From Oscillospiraceae bacterium (GTDB lineage Bacteria; Bacillota; Clostridia; Oscillospirales; CAG-272), in the NCBI GenBank assembly GCA_015064525.1, contig SVSC01000012.1, forward strand, positions 1 to 32,081: a stretch of 32,081 nucleotides of DNA. The letters run 5' to 3'. The notes under the pieces are model-generated. The model ran no database searches, had not been told where the DNA came from, and saw only the letters and a program-made list of their open reading frames with translations. Shown piece by piece: positions 24,969 through 31,724 of this stretch. Position numbers and translations under genes: made by a program. Position 1 is the first letter of the stretch. Each line of letters begins with the position of its first letter.

Positions 24969-27335
24969 TCAGTTGCCAAAAGTGTTGCTATCTACCACAG
25001 TAGAATCAAAGGATACACCGTAGCTACTGTGATCCTGGAGATATGTTGCAGAAGCAAAGGTAGCATTCTTCACAAACGCATTGCCCTTTACAACAACGGG
25101 AGTGCTGCTCTGGTATTTGCCCAAATAAATGGGTCTATCCAAGCAATCGCTTGCAAAGGTGTTGCCCTCGATCACAAACTCACCGTATCCTGCATAGTAG
25201 GTGTAAATATCAACGTATCCGCCGGTTGTTTGGAAGGTGCAGCCCTTGATGGTGATATTACCGGACTGTCCGGAACCACGACCCTGATCGTTAAAAGCGA
25301 TCGTCGTACCGCCGTTAGCAAAAGCGCCGGTGAAGGTGCAGCCCTCAATCACAAGGTTGCGCGAGCCCGCGCCGTTTTTACCTGCATCGCCACTGAGGAT
25401 GTTTGCATAGAATCTCGCATTTCCTTTACCGTCATAAGCCATTCGAGCGCCTGCGGCATCGAAAACGATGTTCTTCAGGGTAACGTTGTTGGCGCCGTTC
25501 AGGTTGATGCAACCAACATTTTCACTACCGGTACCAACGAGCGTGATGTCACTTTTCATAACGATAGTGTTGTAGGTACCCTCGCCAAGCGCAATGATCG
25601 CGCCGGCAGAAGCGTTATTGATCAAATTCTGAACAGTTGCGGGAGTTGCCGTTACAAGCTCGTTGAGGTTGTTGGTGAGATTGTTAACGGTAACACCGGT
25701 CACATCGAAGTTGGGATTTACAGCACCGTTATATTCACTACCGTACAGCGTGTTGTAAGCACTGTAAGGCTTATGATAACCGTTCAGCGTTACGTTCTCA
25801 ACCACACCGGTCAGAGTGGTTGCCGCAGTTCCGCCATAGCAACCAACCAGAGCACCGATAGAGGGGTTTCCATCCGTACGGGTCTTGTTCAGAACCACGT
25901 TCTTAACAGAGCAGTTCACAATGGCATTGCTACCGGTTTGAATGATGCCGGCGATACCGCCCACAGCACCGTAACCGGAAATGGTCAAGCCCTCAACGGA
26001 GCAATCCTTAATGGTCTTTGCTTTGTTGCACTGATAGCCAACAATACCGCCAACGAAAGAGCCTGCGGAGCTGATCACACCGTTGTCTGCAATCACAGCG
26101 CAATTTTCGAAGTTTGCATGGTAGCCATAACCAACAATACCGCCGGCATAGCCGTCAGCGTTGGAACTGATAACGGATACGTTACCGCTCACCGTGATGT
26201 TAGAGAAGGTAGACTGAGAATTATAGCACATACCAAAAATAACACCGCAGTTGTCGCCAACAGATACGTTAGCGTTGTGCACGTTAACGTTCTTAACGGT
26301 TACGGCAACAGTAGTATAGCCAAACAGACCCTGACCCCAAGCAGTGGGATTATCAATATTCAGGTTGTAGATGGTGTAGCCGCAACCATCGAAAATGCCT
26401 GCAAAGCCAACATAGGTTTCAGACATAGGATCGGCGATAGGAGTCCAAGACAGATTGTTCAGATCAATGTTGGAAGCCAGCTTAATGGTCTTTCCTGCAA
26501 AATCATCCGCAACGGTAGCGTAGCCGTTGGTGATCGCAGCCAAGCCCGCCAGCTCCTCGGCGGTGCCGATCACGAACTCGGTGTCGGTGGTGTTGTACCA
26601 AGTGGTATCGACATCACCGTACCAAGGAGTAGCGCCGTCGTAGTACTTGTCGAAGCTGTCCTTTTCGCTTGCAACCTGAGTTGCGATCACGTTGATGCCG
26701 AGATTGATCTCGGGACGGTACTTATCGGGATTGGTAGCATCGTCGGAGGTCTTGTAGTTTGCAACGTTGCCAACAGAGGTGGGCATATAAACCACAAGAG
26801 CGAGGTACAGCTCGTCACCGGATGCCATGGAGGAAGCCTTGGTGTAGCCCGCGGAGATCTTCTTCGCGTTCGCGTTCACAGCGGCAACTGCATCCTCACG
26901 GGTTGCGTAGGTAGTGGGTACCTTGTTTGCGTCAACGGCAATTCCCTCAACCACGCCGAACTGGATGTAGTCGGAAAGCGTGAAGGTTACGTCCTCGGCG
27001 TTTACGCCCTTCTTCTCTTCGCCAACAATGTTGATACCCAGCTGATACTTGAGAGCGAGCGTGCCCGCGTTGGCAACTCTGAGGTAGGCAACCTCGGTTA
27101 CGCCGGGCTCCCAAAGCTTGTTGGTAAGGATTTCGGATACGTCCTCAACATCCTCCCACTTTTCGCCGTTCCAGTATTCAAGCTCAACATCCAGATTACC
27201 GGACTGAATGATATTGTTCGCAGAGCTTACGGAATCCGTAAACCATGCGTAGGTCGTCCCCATCAGCATGGTGAAGCACAGCAGCAGTGACATCACGCTG
27301 GTGAGAAGCGCCCGTTTGGTGTTCTTGTTAGTCAT
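24969..27335 (-). CDS. Large secreted surface protein: SipW/TasA-type signal, GLUG-like repeats, beta-helix
   Basis: 788 aa. The N-terminus (residues 1-50: TKRALLTSVMSLLLCFTMLMGTTYAWFTDSVSSANNIIQSGNLDVELEYWN) is the SipW-cognate signal with the TasA/CalY-like start of the mature protein. A beta-rich TasA-like region follows to about 230. From about 245 to 540, repeated GLUG-type units (FAGIFDGCGYTIYNLNID; YAGGIVGYGYHANFENCAV; FVGGIVGYQCNKAKTIKDCSV; AVGGIAGIIQTGSNAIVNCSV) stack Cys/Val strands. The last 230 residues look like a right-handed parallel beta-helix (NITIKGCTFQTTGGYVDIYTYYAGYGEFVIEGNTF). There is no LPxTG motif, C-terminal membrane helix or repeat-type wall anchor, so attachment is by fibre formation or unknown. 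Composition is AT-richer than its neighbours. Start ATG after AAGGAGG. No sigma-A promoter faces it in this orientation; see the invertible segment at 27440-27699. Confidence 0.85.
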   Translation of the reverse strand: MTNKNTKRALLTSVMSLLLCFTMLMGTTYAWFTDSVSSANNIIQSGNLDVELEYWNGEKWEDVEDVSEILTNKLWEPGVTEVAYLRVANAGTLALKYQLGINIVGEEKKGVNAEDVTFTLSDYIQFGVVEGIAVDANKVPTTYATREDAVAAVNANAKKISAGYTKASSMASGDELYLALVVYMPTSVGNVANYKTSDDATNPDKYRPEINLGINVIATQVASEKDSFDKYYDGATPWYGDVDTTWYNTTDTEFVIGTAEELAGLAAITNGYATVADDFAGKTIKLASNIDLNNLSWTPIADPMSETYVGFAGIFDGCGYTIYNLNIDNPTAWGQGLFGYTTVAVTVKNVNVHNANVSVGDNCGVIFGMCYNSQSTFSNITVSGNVSVISSNADGYAGGIVGYGYHANFENCAVIADNGVISSAGSFVGGIVGYQCNKAKTIKDCSVEGLTISGYGAVGGIAGIIQTGSNAIVNCSVKNVVLNKTRTDGNPSIGALVGCYGGTAATTLTGVVENVTLNGYHKPYSAYNTLYGSEYNGAVNPNFDVTGVTVNNLTNNLNELVTATPATVQNLINNASAGAIIALGEGTYNTIVMKSDITLVGTGSENVGCINLNGANNVTLKNIVFDAAGARMAYDGKGNARFYANILSGDAGKNGAGSRNLVIEGCTFTGAFANGGTTIAFNDQGRGSGQSGNITIKGCTFQTTGGYVDIYTYYAGYGEFVIEGNTFASDCLDRPIYLGKYQSSTPVVVKGNAFVKNATFASATYLQDHSSYGVSFDSTVVDSNTFGN

Positions 27336-27435
27336 GTTTTTTCCTCCTTATCGGTTTATTTTTTTTGAGACTAACCTTTATGTAAAGCGGTTCCTCCGCC
27401 GTACACCAATATCAAAATCCCGCCTGCCCCTTCCC

Positions 27436-27463
27436 TTGCAACGGAATGGGAGTTATGTTGCAA
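27436..27463 (+). repeat. Left recombination site with 7-bp arms
   Basis: TTGCAAC (27436-27442) and GTTGCAA (27457-27463) are exact inverted arms around 14 bases, overlapping the left 19-bp repeat. This is the layout of a tyrosine recombinase binding site, two inverted arms around the crossover spacer. The right copy lacks the outer bases of these arms. Confidence 0.5.
27440..27458 (+). repeat. Left inverted repeat of the invertible segment
   Basis: 19 bases, identical to the reverse complement of 27681-27699; the match ends exactly at both edges. Confidence 0.92.
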
Positions 27464-27497
27464 AGTCTCCCGTTGCCCACGCCGTTGGTGTATGCAT

Positions 27498-27575
27498 TGG
27501 CGCAAAAAAGAGCGCAACAAAGCCAACCCTTCCCGATTTTTCAAAATCAGAGGCGCGAAGGGCTTTTTGTTGCGC
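27498..27575 (-). terminator. Hairpin with minus-strand T run inside the invertible segment
   Basis: GCGCAAC (27512-27518) pairs with GTTGCGC (27569-27575); AAAGCC/GGCTTT extends the stem and GATTTT/AAAATC (27535-27540 with 27543-27548) forms the tip. Read on minus, the stem is followed by TCTTTTTTGCGCC. In the present orientation it would stop readthrough from the recombinase gene into the surface-protein gene. Confidence 0.55.
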
Positions 27576-27613
27576 AAAAAAACGGATTATTTTCTTTTTT
27601 TTTAAGATATGTA

Positions 27614-27642
27614 TTGACTTTTTCCGTTATCTGTGATACAAT
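27614..27642 (+). promoter_or_regulatory. Promoter inside the invertible segment, pointing away from the surface gene
   Basis: -35 TTGACT (27614-27619), 17-bp spacer, -10 TACAAT (27637-27642). A run of nine T (27595-27603) lies just upstream. Transcripts would start near 27649 and meet the terminator at 27707. Confidence 0.8.
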
Positions 27643-27680
27643 GATTCAAACAAATCGTTCCGTTTCCCTAATCCTTCATC

Positions 27681-27699
27681 ACATAACTCCCATTCCGTT
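27681..27699 (+). repeat. Right inverted repeat of the invertible segment
   Basis: ACATAACTCCCATTCCGTT, the exact reverse complement of 27440-27458. Confidence 0.92.
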
Positions 27700-27706
27700 T
27701 TTCTTC

Positions 27707-27738
27707 GCCCTCGGTGCCTTCCGCATCGGGCTTTTTTT
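27707..27738 (+). terminator. Fixed terminator between the switch and the recombinase gene
   Basis: GCCC (27707-27710) with GGGC (27728-27731) and inner GGTGC/GCATC, loop CTTCC, followed by seven T (27732-27738). It is outside the inverted repeats, so it stays in place. It would stop the OFF-state transcript before it runs antisense into the recombinase gene. Confidence 0.82.
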
Positions 27739-27741
27739 GTT

Positions 27742-28575
27742 TTAAATAATCAGGTGCAAATGCTCCAGCTTTCGCTTATGCTCCGCGCCCGTGGCAATTA
27801 TATAGATCCGCGTGGTGTTGATGCTGGAATGACCTAAAATATCCGCCAGCTTTGCAATGTCCTTTTCTCTTTCGTAGAAGCAACGGGCAAACAGATGCCG
27901 AAGATTATGGGGGAACACCTTATTGGGCAGCACGCCCGCCTGCAGGCAAAGCGCCTTCATTTCCCGCCACACCCAATGGCGGCTGACGGGATTTCCCCCT
28001 CTCGTGACAAAAATGACGCCGCTCACGATTCCACGCTCCCGCGCATAACGAAGAAGCCGCTCCCGCAATTTTGCCACCAAAAATACGTGGCGGTTCTTCC
28101 CCTTGCACCGCACAAACGCCTCTCCTCGCTCCGCTGCCTCAACGGTAACGTGCCGCAATTCACTCACGCGGATCCCCGTTCCGCAAATGGTTTGCAGAAT
28201 CAGCGCCAGCCTGCGGTCGCCCCTTTCTCTTGCCGCCCGCACCAGCCGCTCGTATTCCTCGCGGGTCAGCTCCTTTTCCTCGGATCGGTAGATCTGCCTT
28301 TGCAGGCGAAACTGCTTAACGCACCAATCATGCCGTCCGCAAAAGCGCAAGTAGGCATTCACCGCCGCGATCATGGAGTTCGCCCCCGACACGGCATAGC
28401 GCTCCCCCAGCATGGCTTTGTAGTCCAGAACCCCTTGTCGGCTGATCAACTCTCCCGCAAACGCGAGGAAGCAACGAACGTCACGCTGATATTTTTCAAC
28501 GGTGGCATTGCTTTTCTCCCGCTCTCTCAAATGGGCAACAAACGCTTCAACGGTCCTTGCTTTGATTCTTTTCAT
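27742..28575 (-). CDS. Tyrosine recombinase (site-specific integrase/invertase)
   Basis: 277 aa and apparently complete. The N-terminal SAM-like core-binding domain (1-95: TVEAFVAHLREREKSNATVEKYQRDVRCFLAFAG) is followed by the catalytic domain. That domain has arginine I in GTGIRVSELRHV, the beta-hairpin lysine in RCKGKNRHVFL, the H-x-x-R pair in FPHNLRHLFA, the second histidine in ILGHSSINTTRIYI and the nucleophile tyrosine in RIYI. All catalytic residues are present. Size and single-domain layout fit the small invertase/XerD-like group rather than long phage integrases. No phage, transposon or att-like tRNA end lies nearby. It sits 42 bases from a pair of 19-bp inverted repeats and is the natural candidate to flip them. 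Start ATG with GAGAGG upstream; no clear promoter of its own was found. Confidence 0.93.
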   Translation of the reverse strand: MKRIKARTVEAFVAHLREREKSNATVEKYQRDVRCFLAFAGELISRQGVLDYKAMLGERYAVSGANSMIAAVNAYLRFCGRHDWCVKQFRLQRQIYRSEEKELTREEYERLVRAARERGDRRLALILQTICGTGIRVSELRHVTVEAAERGEAFVRCKGKNRHVFLVAKLRERLLRYARERGIVSGVIFVTRGGNPVSRHWVWREMKALCLQAGVLPNKVFPHNLRHLFARCFYEREKDIAKLADILGHSSINTTRIYIIATGAEHKRKLEHLHLII

Positions 28576-28663
28576 GTGTTTTCCTCTCTTTCGGTTTTCT
28601 CCCTTATTATTCTACCAAACCGCGCGACCTTTTCGCGTCCCTCGCGCAATTTTTTCAAATCTC

Positions 28664-28692
28664 TTGATTTTTATCCTGCAATTTGGTATAAT
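28664..28692 (+). promoter_or_regulatory. Sigma-A promoter of the SCP2/aminotransferase operon
   Basis: -35 TTGATT (28664-28669), 17-bp spacer, -10 TATAAT (28687-28692). Confidence 0.85.
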
Positions 28693-28720
28693 AAGGTATC
28701 TCAATTGAAAGGAACGAATT

Positions 28721-29491
28721 ATGGGAAAAGATCAAACCGTACTGGCGCATTGCAATCTGTTTGGCGTTTTGGGCGCCATTCCCGAGCTTCTCCGCATCGA
28801 CGAGGAGGCTCGCGCGCTGGTGAAAGGCCAAAGGATCTCCATCGGATTTTCCGTGAAGAACGGCCCCCGCGCAACCCTGTTTTTTGAAAACGGCAACGCC
28901 GTTCTGCGGGAGGGCTGCGGCTCCTGCTCCATTAAGCTCTATTTCTCCTCCCCCGAAAAATTCAACGGCATGATCGACGGAACCGCCATGCCCCTGCCCG
29001 TGAGCGGCTTTTTCCGTCTGGGCTTTCTTCTGAAAAATTTCACGAAGCTCACCGACATTCTCTCCTCCTATCTTCGCCCCGCCGAGGGCGCCTTGGAGAA
29101 TCCCGAATTTCTCGTGAAGTCCACCAAGCTGATGCTCCACGTGATCGCAGGCTCGGTGGCACAGATTGGTTGCGTGGACCCCGTTGGTCGTTTTTCCGCC
29201 TCCAATATTGTGGACGGTGACATAAAAATCTCCATCGGCGACCCCAAGTCGGGAGGCGCGGCAATTGCCGTTTCCGCCAAGGATCACCGCCTGCAGGTGC
29301 TGGAGTCGGTTCCCGAGGTCAGCTTTTCCGAAATGTCCTTTGCCGACTACCAAACCGCCCGCGACCTCTTTGACGGAAAAATTAACGCCGTTGCCGCCGT
29401 TGGAACCGGCAAGGTGCGGATCTTCGGGATGATCTCTCAGATCGACAACGTGAATCGGATCCTCGATCGCGTATCTCTGTATTTGGCGTAA
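28721..29491 (+). CDS. SCP2-like sterol-carrier-domain protein
   Basis: 256 aa, no signal peptide. The C-terminal part resembles the SCP2 fold: SFADYQTARDLFDGKINAVAAVGTGKVRIFGMISQIDNVNRILDRVSLYL is the usual 'F......G+.....G.+++.G' ending of such lipid-binding pockets. The N-terminal half (VKGQRISIGFSVKNGPRATLFFENGNAVLREG, SCSIKLYFSSPEKFNGMIDGTAMPLP) looks like a second, diverged SCP2 unit, so it may be a tandem. In bacteria such proteins are thought to carry hydrophobic ligands. Ribosome binding site AAAGGAAC ahead of the ATG. It is 15 bases before the aminotransferase gene, in one operon. The lipid or substrate is not evident. The family call is by pattern and moderate. Confidence 0.65.
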   Translation: MGKDQTVLAHCNLFGVLGAIPELLRIDEEARALVKGQRISIGFSVKNGPRATLFFENGNAVLREGCGSCSIKLYFSSPEKFNGMIDGTAMPLPVSGFFRLGFLLKNFTKLTDILSSYLRPAEGALENPEFLVKSTKLMLHVIAGSVAQIGCVDPVGRFSASNIVDGDIKISIGDPKSGGAAIAVSAKDHRLQVLESVPEVSFSEMSFADYQTARDLFDGKINAVAAVGTGKVRIFGMISQIDNVNRILDRVSLYLA

Positions 29492-29506
29492 GAAAGGAGC
29501 CGACGT

Positions 29507-30763
29507 ATGCGAAAAATCAATGATTATTCCAAAAGCCACGCCGAATTTCTGCGGGCAGAGCGGGTGATTCCCTCGGGCATTTACGGGCATCAGGGCCCCG
29601 CCGAGGGCTGCTACGTTCCCGTTGAGGCATTCCCCCTCTTTTCCTCCCGCGCCAAGGGCTCCTATCTGTGGGACCTGGACGGCAATCGCCTCATCGACTA
29701 TATGTGCGCCTACGGCCCCAATATTCTGGGCTATCATGACCCCGACGTGGATGCCGCCGCCGCAAAGCAACGCGCCATTTCGGATTGCACCACCCTGCCA
29801 AACACCGTGATGATCGACTTTGCCGAATTGCTGGTGGAAACCGTTGCCACGGCGGATTGGGCGTTCTTTGCGAAAAACGGCAACGACGTTACCACCCTTG
29901 CCGTGATGGTTGCCCGCGCCTTCACCCACCGCAAAAAGATCGTTTTCTTCAAGGGCTATTACCACGGCGTTTCTCCCTGGACGCAAAAAATCGACTACGC
30001 CGGCGTGATCGAAGAGGACGTGATGCACAACATCTACGTGGATTGGAACGATTTCGACGCGCTGGAGCGGGTGTTTGCCGAAAACAGGGGAGAAATCGCC
30101 GCGGTGATCGGTCAGCCCTATATGCACGGCAACTTTGCCGACAACGCGCTTCCCGCCAAGGATTTTTGGCAGAAGGTTCGCCGCCTCTGCACCGCAGAGA
30201 GCAGCGTTCTGATCGTGGATGACGTGCGGGCGGGCTTCCGTCTGGATCTTGCGGGCTCGGATCATTATTTCGGCTTTGAGGCGGATCTGATCTGCTTCTG
30301 CAAGGCGCTGGCAAACGGCTACAACGTGAGCGCGCTGTGCGGCAAGGATTTCCTGAAAAACACCGTTTCCTCCATGTCCTACACAGGCTCCTATTGGCTC
30401 TCCGCGGTCCCCTTTGCGGCGGGCATCGCCTGCATTGAGAAGATGAAGCGGATCAATTGCCCCCGTCTCCTCAACGAAAAGGGAACGAAATTGAAGGAGG
30501 GCTTGATTGCCGCAGCAGAGAGCTTCGGTTTTGATCTCCACGTTACGGGCGCCCCTTCCCTTTTCTATCTGCGAATTGCGGACGATCCCTCTCTGCGGCT
30601 TCATCAGGAATGGATCGCTGAGTGCGTGAAGCGCGGAATCTTCTTCACCAACCATCACAATCATTTTATCAATGCCAGTCTTTCCGACGAGGATATTCGG
30701 GAGACGGTGGAGGTGGCGGCTGAGGTGTTTGAGGTTTTGCGCGCCCGCCATCCGAAGGGCTGA
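29507..30763 (+). CDS. Class-III PLP aminotransferase (glutamate-1-semialdehyde aminomutase-like)
   Basis: 418 aa, full length for the class-III family (HemL/BioA type). The PLP residues are visible: GNDVTT (125-130) for phosphate, YYHG (151-154) stacking over the ring, LIVDDVRAGFRL (235-246) with the Asp that binds the ring nitrogen, and Lys266 in FCKALANGYNVSALCG for the Schiff base. The early block SRAKGSYLWDLDGNRLIDYMCAYGPNILGYHDPDV is typical of HemL relatives. No other haem genes are near and the sequence is not strict HemL (FCKALANGY instead of GKVIGGG), so it is more likely an aminotransferase or aminomutase of unknown substrate working with the SCP2-like protein. Start ATG after GAAAGGAGC; the next gene follows 12 bases later. 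Confidence 0.88.
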   Translation: MRKINDYSKSHAEFLRAERVIPSGIYGHQGPAEGCYVPVEAFPLFSSRAKGSYLWDLDGNRLIDYMCAYGPNILGYHDPDVDAAAAKQRAISDCTTLPNTVMIDFAELLVETVATADWAFFAKNGNDVTTLAVMVARAFTHRKKIVFFKGYYHGVSPWTQKIDYAGVIEEDVMHNIYVDWNDFDALERVFAENRGEIAAVIGQPYMHGNFADNALPAKDFWQKVRRLCTAESSVLIVDDVRAGFRLDLAGSDHYFGFEADLICFCKALANGYNVSALCGKDFLKNTVSSMSYTGSYWLSAVPFAAGIACIEKMKRINCPRLLNEKGTKLKEGLIAAAESFGFDLHVTGAPSLFYLRIADDPSLRLHQEWIAECVKRGIFFTNHHNHFINASLSDEDIRETVEVAAEVFEVLRARHPKG

Positions 30764-30775
30764 GAGGAGAGCAAC

Positions 30776-31033
30776 ATGACAGTTTTGCTGATTTCCTATG
30801 CCGTTATGAGCCTTGTGGCATTTTTTCTCTACGGAGAGGACAAGCGCCGCGCGAAAAAGAAAAAGTGGAGAATCCGCGAGTCGGTGCTTCTCGGCGTTTC
30901 GCTGCTGGGCGGCGCTGTTGGAGCGCTGATCGCCATGAATTTCTTCCGCCACAAGACAAAGCATTGGTATTTTTGGGCGGTGGGCATCGTTGGTCTTGCC
31001 CTCCAAGCGGCGCTCCTTGTGCTGTTTTGGTAA
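30776..31033 (+). CDS. DUF1294 family small membrane protein
   Basis: 85 aa with two or three membrane segments (VLLISYAVMSLVAFFLY; LLGVSLLGGAVGALIAMNFF; WYFWAVGIVGLALQAALLVLFW). The intervening basic block GEDKRRAKKKKWRIRE and the motif HKTKHW are the DUF1294 signature. Function unknown in all bacteria known to me. Ribosome binding site GAGAGGAG; last gene of the SCP2/aminotransferase operon. Confidence 0.9.
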   Translation: MTVLLISYAVMSLVAFFLYGEDKRRAKKKKWRIRESVLLGVSLLGGAVGALIAMNFFRHKTKHWYFWAVGIVGLALQAALLVLFW

Positions 31034-31093
31034 AGTCCACTGTTTTTTTCTCAAAAAGAGGAAAAAATTCGTAAAGAAATTTTCAAAAAGCTA

Positions 31094-31122
31094 TTTACAA
31101 ATCAAGGGAAACGTGGTATAAT
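31094..31122 (+). promoter_or_regulatory. Sigma-A promoter of rpsO
   Basis: -35 TTTACA (31094-31099), 17-bp spacer, -10 TATAAT (31117-31122). A leader of about 105 nt precedes rpsO. Confidence 0.85.
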
Positions 31123-31154
31123 ATCGTATGACGTTCGCTCGGTTTTCGGATCAT

Positions 31155-31179
31155 GACCGCGAAAAGCATTTTCACGGTT
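31155..31179 (+). promoter_or_regulatory. Hairpin in the rpsO leader (possible S15 autoregulatory site)
   Basis: ACCG (31156-31159) pairs with CGGT (31175-31178) and GAAAA/TTTTC lies inside, separated by one mismatch. S15 represses its own mRNA by binding leader structures in several bacteria. Whether this hairpin serves that role cannot be told from the sequence. Confidence 0.35.
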
Positions 31180-31235
31180 CTTCACCCACCGATGGCTGAG
31201 TCAAACGCAAAATAAAAGAAAGGTGAAGTAAAACC

Positions 31236-31499
31236 ATGTTGAAGGACGAAAAGCAAAGCATTATTGAGCAGTACGCTACCCATGAGGGCGACACCGGCTC
31301 CCCCGAGGTTCAGATCGCGATCCTCTCCTACAGAATCGCGAGCCTCACCGAGCATCTGAAGGCCAACAAGAACGACTTCCACAGCCGTCGCGGTCTGCAG
31401 AAGATGATCGGTCACAGAAGAAACCTCCTCAACTACCTGCAGAACAACGACATCGAGCGTTACCGCGCGATCGTCAGCAAGCTGGGTCTGAGAAGATAA
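31236..31499 (+). CDS. rpsO: 30S ribosomal protein S15
   Basis: A four-helix protein of 87 aa that binds 16S rRNA early in assembly of the small-subunit platform. Sequence signature: [61 protein letters not shown]. This includes the conserved [11 protein letters not shown] and HSRRGLxxxxGxRRxLLxYL blocks that touch rRNA. Ribosome binding site AAAGGTGAAG. It is followed by a terminator and the pnp gene, the conserved rpsO-pnp order. Confidence 0.98.
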   Translation: MLKDEKQSIIEQYATHEGDTGSPEVQIAILSYRIASLTEHLKANKNDFHSRRGLQKMIGHRRNLLNYLQNNDIERYRAIVSKLGLRR

Positions 31500-31505
31500 T
31501 GCTAT

Positions 31506-31559
31506 CGGGAGTGAGAGCCGCGGCGTTCGTTGCGGCTCGGCGCTCCCGTTGCCTTTTTT
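31506..31559 (+). terminator. Terminator after rpsO
   Basis: CGGGAG (31506-31511) with CTCCCG (31543-31548), inner GAGCCGC (31515-31521) with GCGGCTC (31532-31538), then TTGCCTTTTTT. Termination may be partial, with readthrough into pnp. Confidence 0.8.
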
Positions 31560-31606
31560 CAAACCAACCCCGAAAATCGGCGCATAGAAACGTCAAAAAA
31601 AGCATC

Positions 31607-31687
31607 TCTTGCGGGCGGATTAGCAGTTACTCATGCCCCCGAGCAAAGCGGTTCGGAGGCATGGCTAAGTGCTAAACCTCCGCGAGA
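31607..31687 (+). promoter_or_regulatory. Long leader stem upstream of pnp
   Basis: TTAGCA (31620-31625) pairs with TGCTAA (31670-31675). The outer arm TCTTGCGGG-GG (31607-31618, one bulge) pairs with CC-TCCGCGAGA (31677-31687). The inner hairpin CATGCC/GGCATG with CCGA/TCGG completes an extended double strand. In E. coli, pnp mRNA is cut by RNase III in a leader stem and then controlled by PNPase itself; a similar role here is inference. No separate promoter was seen between rpsO and pnp. Confidence 0.5.
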
Positions 31688-31724
31688 AGCAAATAAAAAT
31701 TGAATCTTGAATGGAGGAATCAAA

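Larger units (their letters stand above)
27440..27699. other. Invertible DNA segment (promoter switch), OFF orientation
   Basis: AACGGAATGGGAGTTATGT (27440-27458) and its exact reverse complement (27681-27699) are 19-bp perfect inverted repeats that enclose 222 bp. The segment contains one good promoter (27614-27642) reading away from the surface gene, and a hairpin that can terminate minus-strand transcription. It lies between the surface gene (start 27335) and a tyrosine recombinase gene (27742-28575). By inversion the promoter would map to 27497-27525 on the minus strand and give a leader of about 154 nt to the surface-protein ATG. Seen: repeats, promoter, recombinase, no opposing promoter. 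Inferred: inversion and ON/OFF control, on the model of fim, cwpV and Bacteroides capsule switches. Confidence 0.75.
27649..27738 (+). ncRNA. Predicted short OFF-state transcript of about 90 nt
   Basis: Bounded by the promoter at 27614-27642 and the terminator at 27707-27738, with no coding frame of note. It includes the right 19-bp repeat. It may simply be waste from the switch in its OFF state, or an RNA with a role. Prediction from position only. Confidence 0.35.

Noticed and set aside
24750-27290. Plus-strand open frame of 846 codons opposite the surface protein
   Set aside because: Mirror of a gene with a clear signal peptide and repeats; no promoter or ribosome binding site for the plus-strand frame.
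27742-28575. Recombinase as an integrase of a prophage or integrative element
   Set aside because: No tRNA-end attachment site, structural phage genes, relaxase or transfer genes lie nearby, whereas a matching inverted-repeat substrate is adjacent.
28655-31054. Minus-strand open frame of 799 codons opposite the SCP2/aminotransferase operon
   Set aside because: Antisense to two recognisable genes with good ribosome binding sites; the product is rich in His, Gly and Asn repeats typical of shadow frames.
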